Shown here in pieces: positions 35,101 to 46,751 of a DNA stretch of 64,000 nucleotides (within the stretch, counting starts at the first letter, position 1; every line of letters starts with the position of its first letter). The notes under the pieces were generated by a model. The model searched no databases. It was not told where the DNA came from and saw only the letters and a program-made list of their open reading frames with translations. The stretch lies in assembly GCA_009739215.1 (NCBI GenBank), contig VSJF01000012.1, forward strand, positions 434,001 to 498,000, given 5' to 3'. The stretch comes from Floccularia luteovirens. Its lineage: Eukaryota > Basidiomycota > Agaricomycetes > Agaricales > Squamanitaceae. The translations under genes and the position numbers were made by a program.

Positions 35101-38100
35101 TCATGTCCACAATGGTGTCCTCGAGGGTCTTCTTGTCCAATGTCCAAGCCATACGCTCCGCTTCAATTGTCTTTTGGATCTCATTGAATTGGGCCGTCTG
35201 CTTCAGTAAGTCTTCCTGAGCTGATTGAAGTTTCTCTTGAGCTGCTTTCAAATCTGACTATGATAAACGCGGGTCTCAGTACAATCTCATAGGATAAGAA
35301 AATGAACGAACTTCATGACGTGTAATTTGAGCTTCGGTGGACGCTTTGTATTCATCATGTGTTGCATTCAGACTTGCAAGAGCACTTTCACTAGCTCGAC
35401 TGATTTCTTGGAATTGCTGTACATGGTTCCTTGCGGTGGCGAGATCAACTTCGGCAACTTTGAGAGCAGAGCTAGACAGAAAGTGGGACATCAAAAACTT
35501 CCTGCGCACTAGAATCATGTTAAACTCACCGAAGTTCAGCTACCTCGGTCTCAAGCTGTTGTTCTTGGCTTAATCCAGAGTCAGGAGCTGCCACACTCCC
35601 AACTGTGGTCGAACGACGTTCATATACAGAAAGTTTCTCTTCGTTGCCTCTAAGCTGTCTGGTCAGATCCTCTACCCTCTCCTCAAGATGTTTCTTGCTA
35701 GTTTCTGCACCAACAAGGGACTCCCGCGTTTTCGACAGCTCTTCCACCTATCAGGACAATGAGTTACGCATTTACATACTTTAGTTACTACACATACGGT
35801 CTTGTCTAGCCTTGTCTGGAGCTCTTTTAATTCGATATCTTTTTGAAGAGATAGGTGGCGGACAGTATCCCGTTCTTGAGAGACTTGTGCACGTAGGTCT
35901 AGCCTTGAGTGACATAATACCTCAGATCAGGACGTATATGAAAGGTTTAAGAATACTTACGTCTGAGCTTCAAGTGTTTGCAACTGAGTTTCAAGGCGTC
36001 TACGGTCGTTTTCTCCTGAGCGTTCCAAGTCATTGTGCATCCTTTGCACATTGGTCATTAGGTCAGATAATCGGGATCGTTCAATCGTGAGGCTTTTGTT
36101 TTCTTCAACAAGGCGTCCTTGGACACTCTACTCTTTCATTTGTCACTCACGTCCACAAAGTTTTCTCTGAATTTGCGTACCTCCCATATTTGCTTTTCGG
36201 CGCGAAGGTTCGCACACTCGCTACGTAACTGTTCAACACGGCCGTTAGCGATTTGGAGATCTTCAGTCACACGGCTGCACTCTATATCGATTCGTGTCCA
36301 TTGGTCATATAACTGCTGATTTCGTTTGGTCAGATCATCAATTTCACGTCCGTGAAGTGCGAATTGCTCTTGATGCATACGATGGCGATCTGCAAACAGC
36401 TGATTAGAAAAAAGGTAGCTTGCGATGACGCTTACGCACCTGATAAGAATTCGATTTTGGCATTTGCCTTAGCAAGCGCCGCACCGAGTTGGTTAGCCTC
36501 TCTCTGGGCAGTTATAAGGTCATCCCTTAACCTCCCAGTGTCAACCCCCATCTCATTCCGGAAAGCCTCGTATTGACTCTGAACTTCTGCCAACTCCTTT
36601 GCCAACTCTGTTTGGTCTCCAGTAGTGAGTTCGCCTCCATTCCCAATGTCTCTAGCAAGAGAGGTTCCAGCCGCTCTTTCTGCTCTTGCCAACATGCCAC
36701 GCAACGCGTCTCTTTCTTTTACGTAGGACTGGATAATGCTCTCGCTGCTCTTCTTTTGTCTCTCCAATTGGGCAGCAAGCTCTTGAATGGTTTCATGTGC
36801 TTCACGGACTGCTTCACCCTGTTCTTGTTCCATTGCCGTTCTGTAGTCCTTCTCTTCACTTTCCATCTTTCGTCCAAGCTCCCTTACAATCTTAAGCAAT
36901 TTCTGATTTTGTTCTTGCAGGCCACCAATGGATTTGAAAAGAACCAAGTTGTTAGTTATAAGAGAATCTGTATCTTCAGCGGGTGCTACGGGACTATTCT
37001 CCAAGTCCTCGTCTGAAGGAATAGTAGGATCGTCTCGTTTTGCGATTTCACGCAACAATGACTGAACCTGACGACCGAGATCCTCGAGTTGTTTCTGGAG
37101 AAGGTTGTTTTCAGTTGCAGATTTGGATAGTTTCTGGGTCGCCTCTCTGTAGAGATTTGATTGGGAGTCTCGTTCAGAAAGAGCATGGGATAACTGGGTA
37201 GCCAGCTGGGAAGCCTCCAATTGAAGTCGTTCATAATCCGCGCGCTGTTGCGAAAGAATGGGAGCCTTGAAACAAATTTGAGTACCGACTCTCTTATAAG
37301 CATAGATGTATGCTCACCCGCTCTTCAATTTGGGCAAGAACCGCAGACAATGTACGATCCATATGATCATATTCCGCACATTTTCTGGAGTAGTCATCTT
37401 GAAGGCGAACATAATCGGCATAGACTTCGGTAAATGTCTTCCCACTCCTTTGGGCCTTGCTTGCCATTGCAATAGTTGGGCTGAGACCCATCATTCCATC
37501 CATAGTGAGGTCGGCGCCCCTCATTGGCGTTCCAGGAGCACTTCCTCGCCCAGGCATTGGAAGTTCGCCCCTTCCCATCCTCTCCATGACTATTTCCAAT
37601 TGACCCAATCTCTTTTCAGCTGCTTCTCTACCCCTTTTCTCCCTCTCTATCTCATCTCGCAAAACTGATTCCTTTCTTTCAGCCTTTTCACCTATGCCAG
37701 CCCATTCCCTCTCAATACTATCTACGACTTCTTTGGCTTGCTTCTCTCGCTCCTCCATCATGCTGACGAGTCGTCTCAAGCCGTTGGCTTCACTTGAATA
37801 TTTCGCTTCTTGTTCAGCCAATTGTCCGCTTAGACCTTGGACCTTTGTCAAAGCTTGTGTCAGTTGGTGTGTTTGAGCAGAGTGAGCAGACTGTAAGGCC
37901 TTCAAAGATGATTGCGTGGAATGGAGCGATTGGCTGAGTGCATCATGGGATGCTTGGACATTCGTCAGTTCTGCATGTTTTGCCTTGCGGAATTTGGAAA
38001 ACTCTTCTGTCTTTGACGTGAGCTCGGCATTTAGGCGTTCAGATTCTCCTTGTGATAGCTGGAGCTGTTGTTCTAAAGATTCTATTTTGAACTACAAAGA

Positions 38101-38915
38101 CTATCAGAGTACAACAGAACAGAATCCGGTATGACTCACCTTTGTGGACGTTTCAGTAGAGCGCAACTCTCTGACCTGCCCTTCTAAAGCCTGATGTTCT
38201 TGACGAGCAGCCTTCAAATTTGCACGAAGGGACTGTACCTCCTCTGTATACTGTTTGAATAAATGGGTATACAATTATTAAAAAAAGAGACCAACCTTCG
38301 CGCTGAGCAGCCTCCTGTTTAAGTTGACTAATGACTCCAATGAGGTCGCGTTTCTCGCGTTCCGTGTCGTCCACTCGTTGTTTGAGACTAACTACTTCGG
38401 AAGAAGAGGAGCTTTGAGAATTAGCTAAGGTGGCAATTTGATTCTGAAGAGAATTTTTCGCTTCGGCTATGACATATACTCAGACAGGGCAGAGAACATG
38501 TATGGTTTGAGGATATCTCACCAAGTTCATCCCTTTCGCGTTTAACTTGGTTTAGTTCTTCATTCAAACTTGTTATAGATCCTTCCAAGTCTTTTGAAAG
38601 ACTTTCCCTATCTTGAAGAGCTTGGTCGAGTTCCACATCCTTCTTCTCGGACTCCGCATTTGCTTCGTCGAGTTGACGCTGTGTAGCATCCAGGTCTGCA
38701 GACTGAGCAAGGAGTAGTCGGTACAAGGCAACAATATTCTCCGGAGTTGGCGACGCAAGACTTGTATCTGGTAGCAATTCAAATAAAGCGTCTAGGTCAA
38801 TGTCTTCTGGGATGGTGAGCGAGATAGCTTGGGATTCGCTGGGTGCACCAGTATCAGGTTCCACGTCGGCCGTGGAAGCCACTTCCATCTTACTCTTTCT
38901 CCGAGTTTTCATCAT
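32113..38915 (-). CDS. TPR/MLP1-like nuclear pore basket protein
   Basis: TPR (Mlp1/Mlp2 in yeast) forms filaments of the nuclear basket and acts in mRNA quality control and spindle checkpoint anchoring. The gene spans 6.8 kb on the minus strand with many short introns, and nearly the whole protein is predicted coiled coil. The N-terminus (MMKTRRKSKMEVASTADVE) precedes a helical stretch LDALFELLPDTSLASPTPENIVALYRLLL. The central segments include FKSIGGLQEQNQKLLKIVRELGRKMESEEKDYRTAMEQEQGEAVREAHETI (about 36780-36950) and VYADYVRLQDDYSRKCAEYDHMDRTLSAVLAQIEERAP, typical of TPR/MLP. The C-terminus is Pro/Ala/Thr-rich, then Arg/Gly-rich (VGRGAGIGRGG), with a possible nuclear signal AAKRPRDES near residue 280 of the last exon, ending GAAS. 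An in-frame upstream ATG at 39011 would add 32 residues. Confidence 0.85.
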
Positions 38916-39184
38916 GCCGCCTTTTAGTTGAGGGGAATTGTTGTTACTCGCTGAAGCGGTCAGCGAGGTCAATGAAATGTTCTTTCTTTCAAAAGTCACA
39001 ATGGAATACAACCACGTGGAAATTATGTAATCACCACCATTGCCTGAACCTTATTTTCCGTTTCCACCTTGCAAATACACACAAAACTACAAATCTTTGG
39101 GTAAGATTAGCTGTTTGCATTTCCAGTATTTACAGCAAACTAACGACTAAATAGTCACCTTCTGACTCATATCTGCAACTTAAA
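38916..39184. promoter_or_regulatory. Divergent promoter between TPR and RPS20 genes
   Basis: These 269 bp separate the start codons of the minus-strand TPR gene and the plus-strand ribosomal protein gene. If TPR starts at the upstream ATG 39011, the shared region shrinks to about 170 bp. No clear TATA box is visible. Confidence 0.4.
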
Positions 39185-39711
39185 ATGAGTTACGTCGCCA
39201 AAGGAGAAAAGGAATATGATGCGACCGGTGCAGCTGTACCTGCGGCCAAGATTCACAAAATCAGGATCACACTTACGAGCAGCAATGTCAAAAACCTGGA
39301 GAAATGTGATTGATACTTTTGACATTACATTCAGTCTCTTATACATCCCTTTCAGTCTCTGCGGACTTGATCAACCGTGCAAAAGACAAACAACTCAGAG
39401 TCAAGGGACCTGTTCGACTCCCAACCAAAGTTCTCAAAATCACCACCCGAAAGACTGTACGTCCCTTGATGTGCTCATCCGACGTAATTTTAAAATACTA
39501 TATAGCCCTGTGGTGAAGGCTCCAAGACCTGGGATCGTTACGAATTAAAGGTACACAAACGTCTCATTGATTTGCACTCTTCCAGCGAAATCGTCAAGCA
39601 GATTGTAAGCGAATCAAACCATCTCATTCTTGGACTCTTTACTTATCATATATTTAGACCAGTATCAGTTTGGAACCAGGCGTAGAAGTTGAGGTCACCA
39701 TATCTGGATAA
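39185..39711 (+). CDS. rps20: 40S ribosomal protein S20 (uS10)
   Basis: uS10 lies in the head of the small ribosomal subunit. The spliced product begins [17 protein letters not shown] and continues [76 protein letters not shown]. It ends [12 protein letters not shown] with TAA at 39709-39711. All conserved uS10 blocks are present, and the length (about 120 residues) is normal. Introns include 39306-39355 (50 nt, splitting the Phe codon of KFSADL) plus two further short ones near 39457-39505 and 39605-39658. High expression is expected. Confidence 0.95.
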
Positions 39712-40045
39712 ACTTTCACTTTGTCTTGTTATAACATTGAACATGATAATATAAAATTGTACACGGGAGAAGAGTCTGTTGGAAGCGGTGTTTTCATGAC
39801 AACTGCTATACAGTAGCTAAGTTTATGGCCAATGTCAATATTTCGACGTCTTGCAACGCGTTGTCGAGATTATGTGGTTACGATAGTAATTCTTATGATG
39901 GCCAATTGAACCAATTAAAATTCATTAAGGATCGATAAGCTTCTTTCGACGGTGATAGATTAAAGATTTAGAAGCGTGGAAAACGACTTCATCCAATTTT
40001 GAAACGCTTATCCTACCCTTTCCTTTCCTCAAATCATAGTTTGAA

Positions 40046-40367
40046 ATGGGTAGAAGTGCAAAATTACACAAGAGAGTGGTAAGTCTCCTTTCCAAGGATA
40101 GATGTGAAACTACCAATAATCCCAAAATCACAGGCAAAAAAAACCAGACCATCTACAGGCACTCAATCCGCACCGACCTCCACTCAGGTGCAAGTGCAAA
40201 ATGCAAAGAAGAAGGCTACCTTGAAAGATAAGGCCGCAAAAGGGAAATCGAACGACAATGAAGCAGAAGGGGTATTAGGTGGTGCAGACTATGTTTCCTT
40301 GATGATGGGTGGAAGGAGAAAAGCGAAGCAAGAAGCTGAAAAGTTGCCCCAGGATGACGGCACGTAA
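40046..40367 (+). CDS. Small basic Lys/Ala-rich protein, unknown (possibly nucleolar)
   Basis: Exon 1 encodes MGRSAKLHKRV. A short intron (40079 to about 40132) joins it to KKTRPSTGTQSAPTSTQ..., then AKKKATLKDKAAKGKSND, then the block LGGADYVSLMMGGRRKAKQEAEKL, ending QDDGT at TAA 40365-40367. The product is about 85-90 residues. The MGRSAK start and the GGADYV-L-MGGRRKA block look conserved, and the charge suggests a nuclear or nucleolar protein, perhaps in ribosome assembly. I do not recognise a named family. Confidence 0.65.
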
Positions 40368-40818
40368 CCATACAAGCCTGTTGGGTTCACCGGATTTTGC
40401 ATCGCGATACGAGTCGGGAGCCCAATCCCCAGCATCATTGCTCCATTGCAACAGTATGTCTCACCGAGCCTTCTATATACTCAAAAAGACTCACGATTGG
40501 AGTTGTGTTGGATACCAGGACACATCGTGAAATCACCAGGTTATTGTTTCTGTCAATCAATATTGATCAAGTCACACTAGTACATGTGTACAGAGTACTG
40601 AGCCAATGGTACGACAAACAGCTGATTTTGAGTTCGATGAGATGTCAAATCTCCGTGTGAGTTACCACGCATGTTACCTCGAAAAAATAATCCAAATCTA
40701 AAAATACAGTTATCTACATGTTCAAGGAGAAATGGGTGAGTAAAATAATACTTGTCTAGAAATACACCACCAGAACGTATTTCGTAAAGACAATTGAATC
40801 AGAAGAAATAGGTGGGTA
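40368..40818. other. Convergent 3' interval, no gene seen
   Basis: This is 450 bp between the stop codons of the small basic protein gene and the membrane-protein gene. Short ORFs here have no coding character. It presumably contains the two polyadenylation regions. Confidence 0.4.
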
Positions 40819-42516
40819 CTATCTCTGCGGCATACCAGGCCTGAAAATAAATCGCTCGCCGTTATCACTGATTGCTGGCGATGCTCTGGATCCACCAGAG
40901 TTGGATATTGTTTCCCATGGCTGTCTTAGCCCGTTTCTAGGTGAAGACGGAAGGCCGATGATTTCCATACTCGGCGATATAAGACTAGATGTTGGTGAAC
41001 TAAGGATGAACGTCGGGGGTGTTAGTTGGCTAGCAGTCCTGGTTTGTCCTTCGTTGAATGGGTTCACCGAGTATCCTGAAAATGTCCTAGATGACGTAGG
41101 ATCCGCAGGCACGTCAGAGGGATCTCTGAAATGATTTCGTGTAAATTGTCTGGGGATAACAACCTCTGGAAGCGGAGGAGGTAAGGGGAATGCTGAGATA
41201 TTGGGGCTGAAGGGAAAGGGTTCCGAGATACTACTGCCGTTTTCCGAATGTACTCTGGCCATGTTAAGAATCCCTTCGAGGTCTTCAGAATTTAAAGACA
41301 GACGATCTTCGGAATATCGCTGAGGAGCATCAATGGATTGTTGTCTGCTGGACGGATACTTCTGATCCTCAGGAGTTGCCTGTGCCCAAGACGCCAGACT
41401 ACTTCTCAGATGAACTGGTCTCATTGGGGATAGTAAGCCCTCGGATGTATACGGGGGGTTGCTGACTGCCATTCCATCCAAAAAACGAGGTTTTTCTTTA
41501 GTTGTGGCCTGACTGGCAGCTACTTGATCTGCATTGACAACCATAAAGGTTGGATCAAACTCTTCAATATGACGTAGTCTCCGCCGTTTCCTGTCAATGA
41601 ACACGTATGCGACCATACACAGGGATATGAGAATGATAATGGAACCGCCAACGGCACATCCAATGATGATAGACCTATAAAAGGTAAATTTTTGAGTTTA
41701 TCTTGAATACCCTGACTCACTTTGGGACCCCTGCAGAAGCTCCATTTCCGAGCCCGGACGTATTTTTGACCATACTACTATTCGAAGCGTTCTTATTGAG
41801 ACAGTCAGAATTACTTGAAGAATCCCCACCAACTAGTAGATGCATATGAATTAGACTAGACTCTGCATTCGTGCAATTGACATACCTGTGAATAGATTCG
41901 TAGTCTCCTGATTCCCTTGGTCGTCACTTATCATGAGAACAACTTGTTTCCCTCGACCGAAGTTCATCTGATATCTTGCCAATCCGACATTTAGATTCTC
42001 GAATGTATTGTTGAGAAAAAATGAAGATCCTTTCGGGTCGAAGAGTCGAACCACTGGGGCACGAGGCACTGCAGAGGAATTATATGTTATTGTGAAGTCC
42101 TCGCACTGTGAGAGTTGGCCTTGTACAGTGAACTGCTTGTGAGGCTGGTTTGTGAGACTCATACATGTCGTATTGCCACTTGGGGAAGGAAGAACCCTTA
42201 TTATATCAGAGACGTCTGCGATGCTTTGTTGCTGGGCATTGTCAAGAGAAGCGACAAAAGTAGTATTTGCGGAGAGCGGTAGAAAAGTGACGTAAACGCC
42301 GGAGGAAAGGACACCAGTGTCAGGAATAGGCAAAGACAGAGGCACTGAGTTGAAAGGGATGATTGTCAAAGTACTAGGCAACACGGTTGCGTTTGAGCCT
42401 TCAGAAAAAGATATCGTCACTGGTTCACATTGCTGGACAGTGGATATTGAGAAACTAAAAGCAAGGACATGCGACGAGAACAGAATGAAGCCGCAGAGGA
42501 GATAGAGAAGGAACAT
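40819..42516 (-). CDS. Single-pass membrane protein with signal peptide and duplicated ectodomain
   Basis: The start at 42516 gives a hydrophobic signal peptide (MFLLYLLCGFILFSSHVLAFS). The ectodomain has two similar modules, each opening with QCE: VQQCEPVTISFSEGSN... and LSQCEDFTITYNSS.... Each module is followed by beta-rich sequence and N-glycosylation sites (NTT, NNT, NSS). After a Ser/Asn-rich stalk an intron leads to the transmembrane segment SIIIGCAVGGSIIILISLCMV, then a basic stop-transfer RKRRRLRH. The cytoplasmic tail of about 250 residues is Ser/Pro-rich and disordered, ending RFIFRPGMPQR at 40819. The layout resembles fungal cell-surface sensors, but there is no WSC or kinase domain and I do not recognise a named family. 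Confidence 0.75.
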
Positions 42517-42856
42517 GAGGAAAGAGAAAGAATGTTGGGCAGATCAAGGTCTGCACTGCGGGCTGGCCACGCAGGGAAAGAGAACTGGAGAAAATAAGAA
42601 AGAAGACAAAAAAAGGGGTGAAACAGAAACAAGTTTTATAAGAGGATTGGCTAGTTCGATTTGAAATGTCCATTTTCTTATTCCATTCAGGCACTTGATT
42701 CCGAACTGAAATCAGCAATCCAACCGGTCGTGCGACGGTCCAACTCATTAGAGCCCCGTTAACAACGACTTTCTATTTTAGGATATGTTGTTTATTTTAT
42801 TTTTATTTTTGTATTATCAATCACGTGTAAACTACTTAGTCCTCTTTCTCTCAACC

Positions 42857-44679
42857 ATGATCCGGGCTCAGGTATTCGCCCGTTCAACTCGCAATGTTTT
42901 CCACACACGAAATATTTCTCGTTCTTCTTCACGACGAGTAGAGCTTTTACCCACAACCAGCTCACCTATCGTATCGAACTTGAATTTCTTCAATTCAGTT
43001 ACTGGTTCGGATGCAAAGATCCCTACATTTCGCGTTCTAGATGGCGTAGGAAAGCCAATTGATGGCGCCCAAATTCCAGAGGTATGTTCCATTCATTGTA
43101 ATCTAACTATTTTTACTATACAGTTAGATTGACGAAGCTTTCGCTCAACGCATGTACGAGAATATGCAACTCTTGCCAACTTTGGATAATGTGCTCTACA
43201 ATGTTCAACGCCAAGGAAAGATATCCTTTTATGTAATTATTGCCTATATCTCCTAAAACTCCTTCATTACTCAAATTTCCTGCTAGATGACTTCTGTGCG
43301 TTTCATAGTCCGAACATGAAATGCTGAAACAAATCTAAAATGTATTAACATAGTACGGCGAGGAAGCAGCAGTAACTGGTTCTGCGGCGGCACTAGAGAT
43401 GGATGATGAGTAAGCTTTCTGTAACTCCTCCCGTGCTCTGGATCCGACTCGAATTTTTGTTTCTCAGGGTCCTTGGTATGCTGCGTTGCGGTAGATGTCA
43501 TATTTTGAATTATTAAATGAAATCTAGGTCAATATCGCGAAATGGGTGTTCTTCTATGGCGAGGGTTTGGTATAGATAACATCATGGCTCAGTGCTTCGG
43601 AAATGAAGAAGACAAATCCGGAAAAGGAAGGCAGATGCCTGTTGTAAGTTATGGTTCCCTAATTGATGATTGACTAGATGTTTAATTACTCTACAATCAG
43701 CATTTCGGCTCACCTGAACACCACTTCCATACTATCTCTTCTCCTCTGGCCACCCAAATACCCCAGGCAGCTGGTGTTGCGTATGCTCTTCGTCGGACAC
43801 CAAGTCGGCAAGCCCGTTCGATAGCTGCTTGCTACTTTGGTGAAGGTGCTGCATCAGAGGGAGGTTGTTGAAGTTCCTTCACGCAAAGCAACATTCTTGT
43901 TGAAGATGAGATTTTAGATTTTCATGCAGGATTGTTGCTTGCATCTACTATACCCGCACCAACCCTTTATTTTGTTCGCAACAACGGATTCGCCATCAGT
44001 ACGCCCAGCTCCGAACAGTACCACGGAGATGGTATTGCGAGCCGAGGCGCAGGATATGGCATTGACACTATAAGGGTTGATGGTAATGATGTTTTGGCTG
44101 TTCTCGGCGCAACGAGGGAAGCACGAAAGAGGTGTCTGGAACAAGGTCGAGCGGTGCTAGTCGAGGCAATGACTTATCGGTCTGTGCAATCGAGTTATTT
44201 CCTTCACCACTCACTGATTACAAGTATAAAGGGTTGGACATCACTCAACATCTGATGATTCGTTTGCATACCGTGCGCGTCAGGAAGTAGAAGATCGCAA
44301 ACGCATAGACAACCCAATGGCACGATTCCGCCTTTTCATGGAATCTCAAGGATGGTGGAATGCAGAGAAAGAGACAGAGCTTAAAGCCCGTCTCAAAGCT
44401 GACGTTATGAAGTCCTTCAAACGAGCAGATACTCTCAAGCGCTGCGAACTGGGTGAACTATTCACAGACATATATGGCGGAGAGGAACCCTGGAATATTG
44501 TGAGCACATGGGATACATCTACTTAGCAGGATAAACCTAAATAATTTTCACAGAAGGAGCAACGAGAAGAACTAGTGGGTCTGTTGAAGAAGTATGGCGA
44601 GTCTTACGAACCATGGCGAACTGAGTTGTCGAAGTTCAAGAATAATGGTCGAGATCTCCTCGGCCCAAATGATAAGTAG
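42857..44679 (+). CDS. 2-oxoisovalerate dehydrogenase E1 alpha (branched-chain 2-oxoacid dehydrogenase)
   Basis: The E1 alpha2-beta2 enzyme decarboxylates the 2-oxoacids of Leu, Ile and Val with thiamine diphosphate in the mitochondrial matrix. The start at 42857 gives an Arg/Ser-rich leader ([27 protein letters not shown]). Conserved blocks follow: [102 protein letters not shown]. The ThDP motif is [12 protein letters not shown]...[28 protein letters not shown] is the phosphorylation-loop region. The protein ends [12 protein letters not shown] with TAG at 44677-44679. KISFYMTSYGEE requires a 9-nt exon (43287-43295). The intron inside SEG/DFHA has an unusual donor, GTTGTT. No missing catalytic residue was seen. 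Confidence 0.93.
43287..43295 (+). other. 9-nt microexon encoding M-T-S
   Basis: Upstream exon ...TCC TTT TAT ends at a GTAATT donor. An intron ending TGCTAG leads to ATGACTTCT, which is followed at once by a GTGCGT donor. The next acceptor ACATAG leads to TAC GGC GAG GAA. The result, F-Y-M-T-S-Y-G-E-E, matches the conserved F-Y-M-T-N-Y-G-E-E of this enzyme family. Confidence 0.85.
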
Positions 44680-45334
44680 TCTATTTTGTCCACTGGTCAA
44701 TGCCAATTTCCATTTTGGTCATTAACTGCTTGGGGGTTATTCAACTGTAGTGAAAGTGTTGATAATAATTTTTTAGTTGCTGCTATATTCGTGTCTTGAG
44801 AAATGCTGAAAGGTTGTTGGTGCAGTCTTGTTATACTAGCAGTTCCATCGCATCAGTTCATGTGTCCTGCTGCGGCGGTCGATCAAGCTTAATCAAAAAT
44901 TACAATTGCTGAATACCCGTGGGTAAGGCGGCCTAAACTTAACACGCCATATTCCCCTCTTCGTGTGAGCTCACAGAAAAGCATTTAGTTGCGTAGCAAC
45001 GGAAAATATTCTCCTCTTTCGTCATATGCACTTATGTCACCGGGTCCCAAGGATTTCTCTGGTATCTAAGGAGCCGTTGCACTAAAGTATGGAATTGTAT
45101 GACATGTTTTGACTTCGGCACTTGTCATTCAAAACATATAGCATTACTCCCAAAGCCAAGGGCGACATGGGCGAAGAATCGTCATTTGAATGGGAAAGAA
45201 AGCATCAGGTGGTTCAAAGTTCCCGTTAATGAATTCGTCGTCACACCTACCGAGGATCCCCTTTTCCATATCTTAAATATCCATCTAATTTTTACATTGA
45301 TACAAATCAATTACAAGATACGAACCTTGATAAT
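44680..45334. other. Convergent intergenic region with an RFX-like palindrome
   Basis: This is 655 bp between two stop codons, AT-rich, without a supported gene. At 44988-45000 GTTGC-GTA-GCAAC is a perfect 5-bp palindrome with a 3-nt spacer, similar to the X-box bound by RFX/Crt1 proteins. Since neither neighbouring gene starts here, a regulatory role is doubtful. Confidence 0.4.
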
Positions 45335-46552
45335 TTAGTGTCCATGACCAAATAACAAACTCAAAGCGAATGGTAGAAACATTCCCAACGAAATCAAGAT
45401 GACGCGCGAGGCAGGTCGTAAATCTCCTGCGGCCGCCGAACCGGTATGATGAGACACGGGCTGGAGCACTGTAGCGACGTATAAGAAAGTTCCACCCTAG
45501 AAAATATTCATCAATTTTTCTACCGAGTTAGTGGGTGTGTATCACATGTATCTCACTGATACGAGAAGCGCAATTCCGGCCCAACCACCCTGGTCTCCTT
45601 CGCCAGATAACGAGAAGATGGCATATGATACAATAGCACCCAATGGTGTTGAAGAAGCAAAGACTGCCAAGTATTTTTTACATTCCGATTTTTGTAAGCT
45701 GGTGGCAAGGAGAGAGGTGGTATATGCTAGTGATGTTGGCGCTGAGAGAAAAAGGGGTGTTTGGATCTAAACCAGCAATTACTTCCTTCTGACTCACCTT
45801 TATGAATAATTAATGCCACGAATACAATAAGTGTTAGTTTATTTGCTTCTCCTGGCTCGGATTTCGCAAGTGAAGAAACTCCTAGTGCCAACCCGTCCGC
45901 GAGCCCGTGTATTACTAGGCCAAATGTTAAGGGGAAGGCACGACTTCTGCCGGAATCCTGTATAATAGGGAGTTCTGGTACATTGACCTCTCGGAGCCCA
46001 GAGCCAGATTGTTCATGCTCGTCATGGTCTTCTGCGTCAGCGTCAAATTCTATCCGTGAAGGTCCGCTTGCCTGGCGTCCTTTGATAGAATGCAGCGGAA
46101 GCTCATGATGCGGATCCGAATGTGAATGTGAATGCGGCGATACGAGCTGTTCGATGACAAGCATAAGCGTGAACCCAAATAGGAGTGACATCGCAATGTC
46201 TGAAGAGGGAAAATCCGAGTTGGATCTGTTTTCTACTATGGTCTCTATTCCTCTGGTCACAGTTAGTTATCATCCAAGACTTGGGGATGAAGTGATGCAA
46301 GTGCGTATGGGCACTTCCGCAACAGATGTACGCACTCTGGGATGATCACGCCCAATGCTGCGCCTAGCAGTAAACCGGTTGACAAAGCAGATAAACGTTC
46401 AAGCAAAGATTCTGCATAAATGGCATTCAATCTAGTATCATGAGATGCGGAGGATAATACCTACTCGAATATGTAAATGACAGGGGCATAATCCCGAACA
46501 CGAAAGAGGAAGCGCCGAGGAGGGCAGACATCACAGAGAGTTGCAAAAGCAT
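45335..46552 (-). CDS. ZIP-family zinc transporter, ZIP9/SLC39A9-like
   Basis: ZIP proteins move Zn2+ into the cytosol, and ZIP9-type members act in the Golgi. The start at 46552 gives MLLQLSVMSALLGASSFVFGIMPLSF, the first membrane segment. This is followed by a segment with GLLLGAALGVIIPE and then MSLLFGFTLMLVIEQLV. The cytoplasmic loop is His-rich (HSHSHSDPHHE) and acidic. TM4 carries HGLADGLALG, and TM5 has ALIIHKAPTS. His-Lys in place of the His-Glu of other ZIPs is the hallmark of the ZIP9 branch. Later segments are LGAIVSYAIF, GIALLVSVGTFLYVATV and VILISLGMFLPFALSLLFGHGH, ending with TAA at 45335-45337. It is divergent from the V-ATPase c gene. Confidence 0.88.
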
Positions 46553-46751
46553 TGTTAGGTAGGACAAGCCTCAGCTAGCTCAGACGTGTAGGGGTTGAGA
46601 AAGAATTGATATGGGCCACGTTGATTGTCTCCCATTGATTTTGTAAATTATTTATTTTCTCATCAAGGAAGACAATGTCCTAGTCAGGTGACCTCAACAC
46701 CAGAACAGGCTGCCATCACCGTAGTCTTCAAACAATACTCTCTACTTTACC
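46553..46751. promoter_or_regulatory. Divergent promoter between ZIP transporter and V-ATPase c genes
   Basis: Only 199 bp separate the two start codons (46552 minus, 46752 plus). The shared promoter joins two endomembrane genes, a zinc transporter and a proton pump subunit. I see no clear TATA box. Confidence 0.4.
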
